Below the pieces are notes generated by a model that was given only the letters and a program-made list of their open reading frames with translations, ran no database searches and had not been told where the DNA came from. From the NCBI RefSeq assembly GCF_000744655.1, contig NZ_JQMJ01000004.1:4030001-4094000 (forward strand): a DNA stretch of 64,000 nucleotides, read 5' to 3'. This stretch comes from Streptacidiphilus rugosus AM-16 (GTDB lineage: Bacteria; Actinomycetota; Actinomycetes; Streptomycetales; Streptomycetaceae). The first letter of the stretch is position 1. The number at the start of each line of letters is the position of its first letter. Positions 8,486-16,029 of this stretch are shown here, in pieces. Both the position numbers and the translations under genes were made by a program.

Positions 8486-8899
8486 ATGACCGTTGTCGAA
8501 CAGCTGAGTGCTGTCCTCGAACCCGTCGTAACCGCGGAACCCGCCGAGAACGCCGAGCCCCTCGCCGCGCCGGGCTTCCTCGGCGCCGACCCGGGCGAGG
8601 GCGAGACCTGGGAGATCACCCGGTTCCTCTGCCCCGACTGCCACCGGCCGATCGCGGTGCTCGACAACGAGGAGCGGTTCCCGCAGCACGCCGTCGTCGC
8701 CACCCCGTGGCACCCCTTCTCCGCCGCCCTGTGCCAGGGTTCGGGCCGCTGGCTCGACGACGCGGAGTCCGAGGAGGAGCAGGGCTTCGACCCCGAGCCC
8801 TCCCTCGCCGAGTTCCTCACGCTGCCCGCCGAACTCGACTGGCGCCGCCAGCCGTTCTCCCACGTCGGCGGCCCCGGCTCGAAGCCGCTGAGCCGCTGA
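8486..8899 (+). CDS. Conserved hypothetical zinc-knuckle-like protein
   Basis: This 137-residue acidic protein is not one I can name. The ATG at 8486 has a strong GGGGGAG ribosome site, so I prefer it to the upstream in-frame ATG at 8429. The centre contains a CPDC pair (FLCPDCHRPIAVLDNEERFP) and a later cysteine (AALCQG) with two histidines nearby, which could bind zinc. The C-terminus ends in KPLSR within a run of a short tandem repeat. It stands alone between the lrp-type gene and a convergent membrane-protein gene. Confidence 0.6.
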   Translation: MTVVEQLSAVLEPVVTAEPAENAEPLAAPGFLGADPGEGETWEITRFLCPDCHRPIAVLDNEERFPQHAVVATPWHPFSAALCQGSGRWLDDAESEEEQGFDPEPSLAEFLTLPAELDWRRQPFSHVGGPGSKPLSR

Positions 8900-8915
8900 G
8901 CCGCTGAGCCGCTGA
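8885..8915. repeat. Short tandem repeat CCGCTGAG x4
   Basis: Units of CCGCTGAG (8-9 bp) repeat about four times across the stop codon of the upstream gene. It offers several TGA codons in different frames. This is probably slippage-generated and without known function. Confidence 0.6.
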
Positions 8916-8923
8916 GAACGACG

Positions 8924-9937
8924 TCAGATCCAGGGGCGCCGGGGGAAGAGCCTGGGCCCCAGTGATCTGCGAGCTCCTTCGAGGACCGGCAGGTGGTACT
9001 CGTTGACGGTCAGTCCGACCCGGGCCCTCAGCGTCGCGGCCAGCCTGCGCGCCTGACGGTGCTCCTGGGCGGGCACCAGCCGCAGCAGCATCCGGTAGCC
9101 CCGCGCGTCCAGCAACACCAGGAACAGGTTCCGCTCGTTGCTGTCCTCGTTGGCGCGCTGGGTGAACAGCACCAGCTCCGCGACCGGGTCGGGGAAGCGA
9201 GGGAAGCCGCCGTCCTGGCGCTCGGCCGGCATCGGCTCGGGCTCCAGGAACAGCCGCTCGAACCGGCCCGACAGGCCGCTCCTGACCGTGAGTTCGGCGC
9301 CGTTCCAGCGCAGCAGCCCCGGGCCGACGTGCACCTCGGTCGGCCCGTGGTCCTGTGCCTTGACGCGGGCGGTGCGGGACCGCGGTCGGCCGCGCGCCCC
9401 CGCGTCGACGTCGAAGCCGGCGGTCGGGGCGACCCTGACCGCGGGCGGCGCCAGGCCCCGGACGGCCCGTCCGGGCACCAGCTGGGCCGCTTGCGCCCGC
9501 GGGGGCAGGGGCGGCGGCGTCTGCCGCTGCATGGCCTCCGTGTAGAGCTCGGCGTTCCGCACCCGGCGCACCGCGTCGCGCAGGGGCAACGGCCAGGCGC
9601 GCCAGAGCAGCGGTTCGACGGTGGGCAGCGCGAGTGCGGCGGCCAGCAGCCAGTCGTCGGGCGCCGTGAGGTGCCCCTGCGCGAGGGCGAGCCCTGCCGC
9701 CGTCGCCAGCAGGGCGTACGCGGCCCGGCCCACGATCCGGCGGTGCCGCTGCCGGATGCGCAGCGGCGGCGGAGCGTGGTCGGGCGGCGCGGACCAGATC
9801 GGCAACGTCGCGCCCAGGACGCAGACCAGCACCCCGGCGATCCGCACCGGGAGGTACGGGGCCGGGATCGCGAGGGCGCCGCCGACCCCCAGGACCACGC
9901 GCAACGCCCGCCGCAGCGTGCCCCGGCCCGGCAGCAT
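8924..9937 (-). CDS. Hypothetical membrane protein
   Basis: This protein has about 337 residues when started at the ATG at 9937; an earlier GTG at 9985 is also possible. The N-terminal third has up to four hydrophobic helices (for example LRRALRVVLGVGGALAIPAPYL and AYALLATAAGLALAQ). The remainder is a basic linker followed by a soluble beta-rich region with WNGAELTVRSGLSGRFERLFLE and LVLFTQRANEDSNERNLFLVLL. I do not recognise a family. The soluble domain may be a cytoplasmic sensor or PH-like fold, which is a guess. Its gene is convergent with 8486-8899. Confidence 0.55.
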   Translation of the reverse strand: MLPGRGTLRRALRVVLGVGGALAIPAPYLPVRIAGVLVCVLGATLPIWSAPPDHAPPPLRIRQRHRRIVGRAAYALLATAAGLALAQGHLTAPDDWLLAAALALPTVEPLLWRAWPLPLRDAVRRVRNAELYTEAMQRQTPPPLPPRAQAAQLVPGRAVRGLAPPAVRVAPTAGFDVDAGARGRPRSRTARVKAQDHGPTEVHVGPGLLRWNGAELTVRSGLSGRFERLFLEPEPMPAERQDGGFPRFPDPVAELVLFTQRANEDSNERNLFLVLLDARGYRMLLRLVPAQEHRQARRLAATLRARVGLTVNEYHLPVLEGARRSLGPRLFPRRPWI

Positions 9938-10074
9938 CAGTGCCGCGCCACGCCTTGCCGCCGCCCACCTTCCCGGCACCCCCACCGCCCCCTGCCTCTG
10001 CCCCCGCCCGAGCGCCCGGGCGCCCGGACGAAAAACGGTGGCACAGGGCGTCTGCGGCGTCCAGAGGACCGCGC

Positions 10075-11172
10075 TCAGCCCCAGTAACGCCCCGCCACCA
10101 TCGCCTCCAGGGAGTCCCGGTGCAGGATCAGCCGGTCCGGGTCCTCGGGGGCCGGGGTCTCGCCGAAGTGGATCTGGCGGTAGCCGATCCGCAGCATCAC
10201 CACGGCGTGCCGCAGCGCCGCGTAGAGGGTGTAGAAGTCGAGGTCGCGCGGGGTGTGCCCGCTCGCCCGCGCGTACTGGGCGACCACCCGCTCCCGGTCC
10301 AGGAACTCCGGCAGTCCCTGCTGGCCGAAGGCGACGGTCAGGTCCTGGAAGAAGCGGTGCAGGAAGACGAACCAGCCCAGGTCGAGCTCGCGCGGACCGA
10401 GGGCGGCCATCTCCCAGTCCAGCACGGCGACCGGGGTGAAGCCCTGGTAGATGACGTTGCCGATGCGCGCGTCGCCCCAGCTGAGCACGGTCTCCCCCTC
10501 GTCGGCGGGCCAGAGCTGCTCCAGCCGGGCGAAGGCGCGCTCGATCAGGGGTGAGGGCGGCCGCCCCTCGACCACCCAGGCGTAGTAGGCGCGTTGCTCG
10601 TTCACGTGCTGCCGCAGCGGGGTGTCCCCCGGTGCGGTCGAGCGCAGGAACGCGGCCTCGGCGACCGGCGCGGTGTGCAGTTCGGCGAGCAGCGCGACGC
10701 TGGCCCGCTCCAGTTCCGCGCGCTCGGCGTCGCCGGCCTCGTGCAGCCAGTTGCCGCCGTAGGTGTAGGGCATGACGTCGGGCGGCACCCGGCCTTCGAC
10801 GCGTTCCATCAGGAAGCCGGGCGCGCCGAGCACCCGGGGGTCCGTGACCAGCCGCAGCAGGCGCGGGACCGGGGCCTTGGTGCGGGCCGCCAGCTCGATG
10901 CAGCGGTACTGCCGTTCCATGTCGTAGCGCGGGAACACGGTGAAGGCGTCGGGGTCGGCGGCCAGGCGCAGCACGCAGGGCCGGACCTGTCCGTCGCCGT
11001 CGCGCAGGTCGAAGAGGACGGTCTCGCTGGACATGCCGTTGGACTGGGGGACGGTCAGCCCGGTGGCGGTCGCGCCGGGCTGCCAGGTCCCGATCCAGGC
11101 GTCGAGGCGGGCGCGCAGCTCCTCGGGGTCACGGGTGCTGGTCCGTGGACGGGGTGTGCTGGGGGTGGCCAT
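10075..11172 (-). CDS. Phosphotransferase family protein (APH/choline-kinase fold, ACAD10-type)
   Basis: This 365-residue protein is of the aminoglycoside-phosphotransferase fold. The catalytic loop LSWGDARIGNVIYQG (usual form HGDxxxxN, here with Trp-Gly-Asp) and the metal-binding LDWEMAALGPRELDLGW are clear. This branch is usually found with acyl-CoA dehydrogenase or lipid genes rather than antibiotic resistance, so I do not call resistance. The ATG at 11172 follows GGAGGAG. It lies 32 bases downstream of the 11205-12326 gene and is probably co-transcribed with it. Confidence 0.82.
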   Translation of the reverse strand: MATPSTPRPRTSTRDPEELRARLDAWIGTWQPGATATGLTVPQSNGMSSETVLFDLRDGDGQVRPCVLRLAADPDAFTVFPRYDMERQYRCIELAARTKAPVPRLLRLVTDPRVLGAPGFLMERVEGRVPPDVMPYTYGGNWLHEAGDAERAELERASVALLAELHTAPVAEAAFLRSTAPGDTPLRQHVNEQRAYYAWVVEGRPPSPLIERAFARLEQLWPADEGETVLSWGDARIGNVIYQGFTPVAVLDWEMAALGPRELDLGWFVFLHRFFQDLTVAFGQQGLPEFLDRERVVAQYARASGHTPRDLDFYTLYAALRHAVVMLRIGYRQIHFGETPAPEDPDRLILHRDSLEAMVAGRYWG

Positions 11173-11204
11173 GGCGGTGAGCTCCTCCGGTGGGCGGGTG
11201 CGGG

Positions 11205-12326
11205 TCAGGGGGCGACGGAGGAGAAGTCCGCGAATCCGCTCGGGTCGTGGCGGCCGAAGCTGCCGTGCTCGAAGACGCCGTGGCCGACCTCGCCGTCGAG
11301 GGTGAACCTGGCCGCGTGGTCGGTCACGCCGTAGGCGGCGAGCCCGAGGTCGGCGGGGTCGGTGAGGTCGTAGCGGCGGCGGTCCACCCAGCCCCGGCCC
11401 TGCCAGGTGCCGTGCTGCCAGTCCGGCGCGGGCGGGTAGCCGGCCCCGACCGCGAGCGGGGTGCCGCCGAGCAGTTCGGCGTGGATCTCCACCGGCTTGC
11501 GGGCGGCGTCGGTGAGGTGGAGCACGGCGCGTTCCGGGACGCGGGTGCCGGGGCGGTAGGCGATGTCGACGTGGGGCCAGCCGAGTTGCTCGTCGGGACG
11601 GCCCGCGGCCTCCGGGCGCACCAGCAGCGCCTCGTTGAGGGTGCGGTAGCCGTCTGCGTCCTCCTGGAGGATCACCATGACGAAGCGGTCGCGGAAGCGG
11701 ATCGGGCACCAGACCCAGTGGAAGCCCTCGGGCCGGTTCTCCTCGGCCGCGCGGCCGGGCTGCTCACCGGGTATCGGCCGGACGCCCCAGCTGCGGTCCC
11801 TGGTCGCCGTCCACTCCTCGGGCGCGACGCGGTACTCCTCGCCGCCGACCCGGATCCAGCCGTGCGCGCCGCCGGCCTGGACGAAGCGCCGGCCCTCCAG
11901 GGTGAGCCGGTCCCCGGTGTGCCCGACGTGGTGCGGCTCCCAGACGGCGGGGAACTCGGCCTGCCAGGTGAGGTCGAACGCGAGCTCGTCGGGCCCGCCC
12001 TCGCAGACCAGCCGCAGCGTGCGCAGCGGTTCGACCACCTCGATCCGCAGCGGGCCGACCTCCAGCCTCATCCGGTCCTCCCCCAGCGCGTCGGAGGCCC
12101 GGACGGCGTGGAGGGTGTCGCCGACCTTGAGCGTGGCGTAGGCGTCGATCACGCCGGTGTTGGGATAGACGCCGAGGCCGGCGATGAGCAGGGCGCGTCC
12201 GCCGTGGTCGAGGACGTGGAAGATGCAGCGGTCGTAGGCGTTGCGGTCGCCGGTGGCGACGTGCCGCATGGACAGTGGCACCTGGTGCACGGGGTACTCG
12301 TCCAGGGGGACGGGGCGGAGCGTCAC
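11205..12326 (-). CDS. Conserved hypothetical, lipocalin/AttH-like beta protein
   Basis: This 373-residue protein is rich in beta structure and tryptophan, with paired segments such as DRNAYDRCIFHVLDHGG, DLTWQAEFPAVWEPHH and FHWVWCPIRFRDRFVMVIL. It resembles the actinobacterial two-domain proteins distantly related to AttH/tocopherol-cyclase-like lipocalins, often encoded beside APH-type phosphotransferases as here. No catalytic motif is evident. It may bind a hydrophobic ligand. It heads a two-gene operon with the phosphotransferase, divergent from a VOC protein; a palindrome lies in the shared 88-bp promoter region. Confidence 0.6.
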   Translation of the reverse strand: MTLRPVPLDEYPVHQVPLSMRHVATGDRNAYDRCIFHVLDHGGRALLIAGLGVYPNTGVIDAYATLKVGDTLHAVRASDALGEDRMRLEVGPLRIEVVEPLRTLRLVCEGGPDELAFDLTWQAEFPAVWEPHHVGHTGDRLTLEGRRFVQAGGAHGWIRVGGEEYRVAPEEWTATRDRSWGVRPIPGEQPGRAAEENRPEGFHWVWCPIRFRDRFVMVILQEDADGYRTLNEALLVRPEAAGRPDEQLGWPHVDIAYRPGTRVPERAVLHLTDAARKPVEIHAELLGGTPLAVGAGYPPAPDWQHGTWQGRGWVDRRRYDLTDPADLGLAAYGVTDHAARFTLDGEVGHGVFEHGSFGRHDPSGFADFSSVAP

Positions 12327-12353
12327 GCTGGCCTCCTCGGCAGGAACAGATTG

Positions 12354-12370
12354 TCTGACGGTATGTCAGA
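12354..12370. promoter_or_regulatory. Palindromic operator in divergent promoter
   Basis: TCTGAC-N5-GTCAGA is a perfect inverted repeat in the 88-bp region between the divergent genes starting at 12326 (minus) and 12415 (plus). A dimeric regulator such as a TetR or MarR protein would fit, but no regulator gene is adjacent. Confidence 0.55.
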
Positions 12371-12414
12371 TTCTGCCCAGGAGGCCAGTGCGCTGCTGAT
12401 CTATTCTCGGAACC

Positions 12415-12855
12415 ATGACTGTTCAGCGCATGGACAACGTCGCCGTCGTGGTCGAGGACCTGGACGCGGCGGTCGCCTTCTTCGCCGCACTCGGCCTGGA
12501 GCTGGAGGGCAGGGCGGAGATCGAGGGCGACTTCGCGGACCTGACCGTCGGACTGGAGGGCATCCGGAGCGAGATCGCGATGATGCGGACCCCGGACGGG
12601 CACGGCAAGCTGGAGCTCACGAAGTACCACACCCCCGCCGCCCACCCCGCGACGCCGGTGAACCCGCCGCCGAACACCCTGGGCCTGCACCGGGTCATGT
12701 TCGCCGTCGACGACATCGACGCCACCATCGCCCGGCTCCGCGCCCACGGAGCCGAGCTCCTGGGCGAGGTGGCGCAGTACGAGAGCATCTTCCGGCTCTG
12801 CTACCTGCGCGGCCCGGCAGGGATCATCGTCGCCCTGGCCGAGCAGATCGGCTGA
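12415..12855 (+). CDS. VOC family protein (glyoxalase/dioxygenase fold)
   Basis: This 146-residue protein has two beta-alpha-beta-beta-beta modules of the vicinal-oxygen-chelate fold. Module one begins MDNVAVVVEDLDAAVAFFAALGLELEG and module two LHRVMFAVDDIDATIARLRAHGAEL. Candidate metal ligands are in KLELTKYH and IIVALAEQIG. The reaction is unknown; such single proteins serve as glyoxalases, epimerases, resistance proteins or dioxygenases. A TATTCT hexamer at 12402-12407 ends seven bases before the ATG, so it may be leaderless. It is divergent from the phosphotransferase operon. Confidence 0.85.
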   Translation: MTVQRMDNVAVVVEDLDAAVAFFAALGLELEGRAEIEGDFADLTVGLEGIRSEIAMMRTPDGHGKLELTKYHTPAAHPATPVNPPPNTLGLHRVMFAVDDIDATIARLRAHGAELLGEVAQYESIFRLCYLRGPAGIIVALAEQIG

Positions 12856-12930
12856 CCGGACCGGCCGACCCCTGGACGGTGCGGCGGCCCGCCCCGCACC
12901 GTCACAGGTTCTGGCTAGGCTCGACGCATC

Positions 12931-13500
12931 ATGCTCACCCTCGACTCACTCGCGGCACGGCTCGGCGCCCTGGAGCCGTCCTGCGGCGCGACGCGCCTGA
13001 TCGCCGTCGACGGCTACGCCGGCTCGGGCAAGACGACCTTCGCCGCCCGGCTCGCCGCCGCGCTCGGCGACGCGCCCGTGGTCCATCTGGACGATCTGGC
13101 CACGCACGACCAGTTCTTCGACTGGACCGGACGGCTGCTCGACGAGGTGCTCACGCCGCTGGCGGAGCGCCGCCCGGTGCGGCACCGCGTCTACGACTGG
13201 AATACCGCGCGCTTCGACGCGGTTCACCAGATCGGGGCCGCTCCTCCGCTCCTCGTACTGGAGGGCGTGGGGGCCGGGCGGCGAGCGATCCGCCCCCGGT
13301 TGGCGGCGCTGCTGTGGATGGAGCTCGACGCGGTCACGGCCCGTGCCCGGGGCGAGCGGCGCGACGGTCCGGAGCAGGCGGAGTTCTGGGAGCGGTGGTT
13401 CCGGGAGCAGTCCACCCACTTCCGGTCCGATCCGAGTCGGCCGTTCGCCGATTTCCTGGTGAACGGAACCAGTGGGGAGCTATTCGCTCACGCCGCGTAA
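12931..13500 (+). CDS. Uridine-kinase-like P-loop NTPase
   Basis: This 189-residue protein has a Walker A motif in AVDGYAGSGKTTFA near the N-terminus, then VVHLDDLATHDQFFDW, PLAERRPVRHRVYDW and PLLVLEGVGAGR, the pattern of the uridine-kinase/phosphoribulokinase-like family. It probably phosphorylates a small molecule; the substrate is unknown. A TAGGCT hexamer at 12916-12921 ends nine bases before the ATG, so a leaderless or very short-leader transcript is likely. The gene ends at 13500; a strong hairpin terminator follows at 13663. Confidence 0.8.
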   Translation: MLTLDSLAARLGALEPSCGATRLIAVDGYAGSGKTTFAARLAAALGDAPVVHLDDLATHDQFFDWTGRLLDEVLTPLAERRPVRHRVYDWNTARFDAVHQIGAAPPLLVLEGVGAGRRAIRPRLAALLWMELDAVTARARGERRDGPEQAEFWERWFREQSTHFRSDPSRPFADFLVNGTSGELFAHAA

Positions 13501-13529
13501 TCGCGCGAGCGTGAGGCGCGTAGCCTGTC

Positions 13530-13703
13530 CCGGAGCCAATGAATGGCGGCTCTCCCTGCGGTTCCCCGCCGCAGAGCCGTGCTCAGGAGGCCCTTGACCT
13601 GCGCCCCTGGCAACAACTACGTTCTCATCAGCGCGACACACGGTGATCGCGCCCCCGCAGACACGAGCTGCCGGCCGTTCCCCCGTGGCCGGCAGCTCGT
13701 CCT
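13530..13703 (+). ncRNA. Candidate structured small RNA
   Basis: A -10-like TAGCCT is followed by a roughly 170-base interval with three stable hairpins and no good reading frame. The last hairpin is a perfect 14-bp stem followed by CCTTTTCC, like an intrinsic terminator. An AGGAGG followed by TTG at 13594 could also start a short peptide, so a leader or small ORF is an alternative. I do not recognise an Rfam family with confidence. Confidence 0.3.
13663..13700 (+). terminator. Intrinsic-type terminator
   Basis: Perfect 14-bp arms (13663-13676 and 13687-13700) with a 10-base loop are followed by CCTTTTCC. It would end transcription from the P-loop kinase gene or from the candidate small RNA. 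Confidence 0.75.
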
Positions 13704-13983
13704 TTTCCGGCCCATCCGTCCCGCTCCGGACGATGCTCGCGCCGTGACTGCGGGTGACCACCGGAATCCTGCATGCCGCTTGTGTCCTACTTTTGTCCGT
13801 GTCCCCACCAGCCGATACGGTCGCACGGCACTCTTCCGGATCAGCTGGACCCCGGTACGATGCCCCATGAGTGCGGGGTCTGGTCCCCGTGTGCTCACGG
13901 ACCGTCAAAGTGCGGCGACTGCAGGCCTCCCGGGTCGGCCCACCAGCTGGGCAGCGGGACGCGGCACAGCAGGGGGCAGAGCG

Positions 13984-15948
13984 GTGGGGACAGAGGACAA
14001 CGGCGACAGGCGGTCCCGTAGCCTGGCCGATCGCGCCTGGCTACGGGCGATGGACGCCTACGGCGCCGGCGCGTACACCCGTGCAGAGGAGGAGTTCCGC
14101 GCTGCCGTCCGGCTCGACCCCGGCATGGCCGACGCCTGGCTCGGGCTGCACGCCCTCCGCTCGGACACCTCGACCGCGCTGCTCTCCATGCACCGGCACC
14201 GGGAGCGCTTCGGCGAGCAGCGGCACCGGCACCGCCGGCCGCTCAGCTCCTGGTACTGGCTGGGCTGGTGGGTGCAGCCGCTGCTGGAGGACGAGCGGGA
14301 CCTCGCCCTCGCGCACGCCTCGCACTGGCTGGACGGCCGGCACCTGCCCGAACTCGACCGGGCCCTCGCCGAGTGCCCCCCGCCGGGCCAGGACAACGCC
14401 GTCCGCTTCCTGCACGCCTGCCGGTCCTACCTGACCAAGGACTGGGAGCAGCTCATCCGCGACACCGACGGCCTGCTGGACGACCCGCTGCTGGGCATCG
14501 AGGCGGGCCTGTTCAGCGGGATGGCCAGGGTCAGGCTGGACATGTGCGGCCAGGCCGAGCTGCCGCTGGCCACCTCGCTGGCCCGGTGCCGCTCGGAGCA
14601 GCCGCAGCGCAAGGAGCTGCGCTACTGGCTGGCCCGCGCCTACGAGGGGGTCGGCCGCAGCGCGGCGGCCCTCTCGCTCTACCGGGCCGTGCACCGGGTG
14701 GACCCCGGCTTCATGGACACCTCCGCCCGGCTGGCCGCGATCACGGCGGAGGACGGGGTCGACCCCGCGCTGCTGGAGGGGCCCTCGGAGCCCGGCCTGC
14801 ACCGGCCCCGCCACGCCAGCGGCGGGGGCCCCGCGCTGCCGACCGAGCCGCCGCTGTCCGGCTCGCCCTTCGACGCCCTGGACGGGCCGCTGGAGTCGGT
14901 CTTCTACGACCCGCTGCCCGGCTTCCCGCTGGCCGACGACGAGGAGGACCAGGAGGACCCCGAGGACGCGGACGACGAGCCCCAGACGGCCGGCGAGGAG
15001 GAGCCCACCCGCCCCGCCGCCGTGGGCGCCCGGCACCGCGCGAACACCCCCGACTCCTCCCCGCTGCTGCCGCCCGGCACGACCGTCCAGCCGAACCAGC
15101 AGCGGCTCGACGCCGCGCTGGCCGAGCTGGACCGGATGGTGGGGATGGCCCCCGTGAAGCGTCAGGTGCTGGCGCTCTCGGCGCAGCTGCGGATGGCGCA
15201 GCTCCGGGCCGACCAGGGCCTTCCGGTGCAGCCGCCGAAGCGGCACTTCGTCTTCTCCGGCCCCTCGGGCACCGGCAAGACCACGGTCGCCCGGATCCTC
15301 GGCCGGGTCTTCTACGCGCTCGGCCTGCTCAGCGGCGACCACCTGGTCGAGGCCCAGAGAGCCGACCTGGTCGGCGAGTTCCTCGGCCAGACGGCGGTCA
15401 AGGCGAACGAGCTGATCGACTCGGCGCTGGACGGCGTCCTGTTCATCGACGAGGCCTACAGCCTGGCCAACTCCGGCTACTCCAAGGGCGACGCCTACGG
15501 CGACGAGGCCCTCCAGGTCCTGCTCAAGCGGGCCGAGGACAACCGGGACCGGCTGGTGGTGATCCTGGCCGGTTACCCCGAGGGCATGAACCGCCTGCTG
15601 GCCGCCAATCCGGGCCTCAGCTCGCGCTTCACCAGCCGGGTGGACTTCCCCAGCTACCGCCCCGAGGAGCTGGCCGCGATCGGCCAGTCCCTGGCCTCGG
15701 GCGACGGGGACTTCTGGGACGAGGAGGCCCTCGAGGAGCTCCGCTCCATCTGCGGCCACGTGGTCCGCGAGGGCTGGATCGACGACCTGGGCAACGGCCG
15801 CTTCATGCGCACCCTCTACGAGAAGTCCTGCGCCTACCGCGACCTCCGCCTCTCCGTCCTGCCCGACTCCCCCACCCGCCAGGACCTCGCGGCCCTCCGC
15901 CTCCCCGACGTCCTCCAGGCCTACGGCGAACTCATCGACGGACGCTGA
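13984..15948 (+). CDS. TPR-AAA+ ATPase, EccA/CbxX-like
   Basis: This protein of about 654 residues has two halves. Residues 1-290 are helical repeats with a TPR-like start (AMDAYGAGAYTRAEEEFRAAV) and an architecture like EccA of type VII secretion. After an acidic linker, residues 375-650 form a CbxX/CfqX AAA+ domain with Walker A FSGPSGTGKTTVARI (near residue 430), Walker B GVLFIDEAYSL (near 487), and a sensor and arginine-finger region in NPGLSSRFTSRV. The start is GTG at 13984 with AGGGGG seven bases upstream; the longer open frame from 13543 lacks such support. No ESX genes (eccB-E, esxAB, mycP) are present nearby, so its substrate is unclear. Confidence 0.85.
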   Translation: MGTEDNGDRRSRSLADRAWLRAMDAYGAGAYTRAEEEFRAAVRLDPGMADAWLGLHALRSDTSTALLSMHRHRERFGEQRHRHRRPLSSWYWLGWWVQPLLEDERDLALAHASHWLDGRHLPELDRALAECPPPGQDNAVRFLHACRSYLTKDWEQLIRDTDGLLDDPLLGIEAGLFSGMARVRLDMCGQAELPLATSLARCRSEQPQRKELRYWLARAYEGVGRSAAALSLYRAVHRVDPGFMDTSARLAAITAEDGVDPALLEGPSEPGLHRPRHASGGGPALPTEPPLSGSPFDALDGPLESVFYDPLPGFPLADDEEDQEDPEDADDEPQTAGEEEPTRPAAVGARHRANTPDSSPLLPPGTTVQPNQQRLDAALAELDRMVGMAPVKRQVLALSAQLRMAQLRADQGLPVQPPKRHFVFSGPSGTGKTTVARILGRVFYALGLLSGDHLVEAQRADLVGEFLGQTAVKANELIDSALDGVLFIDEAYSLANSGYSKGDAYGDEALQVLLKRAEDNRDRLVVILAGYPEGMNRLLAANPGLSSRFTSRVDFPSYRPEELAAIGQSLASGDGDFWDEEALEELRSICGHVVREGWIDDLGNGRFMRTLYEKSCAYRDLRLSVLPDSPTRQDLAALRLPDVLQAYGELIDGR

Positions 15949-15979
15949 CCGCCGAGTCCCCTCGCCCACCGCGGGAAAG

Positions 15980-16014
15980 CGTCGGGCCCCCGGACGTGTC
16001 CAGGGGGCCCGACG
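15980..16014. terminator. Hairpin terminator between convergent genes
   Basis: Perfect 12-bp arms (15980-15991 and 16003-16014) enclose an 11-base loop that can itself pair. It lies between the convergent AAA+ and ABC permease genes. Confidence 0.8.
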
Positions 16015-16029
16015 TGGGGGCGCGGCACG

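Larger units (their letters stand above)
13501..13983 (+). other. 483-bp non-coding stretch with candidate small RNA and promoter region
   Basis: No convincing gene lies here. The first part (about 13510-13700) contains a TAGCCT hexamer at 13521-13526, three hairpins (13547-13579, 13631-13652, 13663-13700) and ends in a terminator, so it may be a small RNA. The second part probably holds promoters for the AAA+ gene, for example TACGAT at 13853-13858. Confidence 0.4.

Noticed and set aside
10075-11172. Aminoglycoside resistance gene
   Set aside because: The APH fold is present, but the catalytic loop is WGD rather than HGD, and the branch and neighbours match the ACAD10-type phosphotransferases, not antibiotic kinases.
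13530-13703. 6C RNA, SRP RNA or tmRNA
   Set aside because: There is a C-rich loop and a terminator, but the conserved loops of 6C RNA, the SRP tetraloop region and a tmRNA tag frame could not be identified. I left it as an unnamed candidate.
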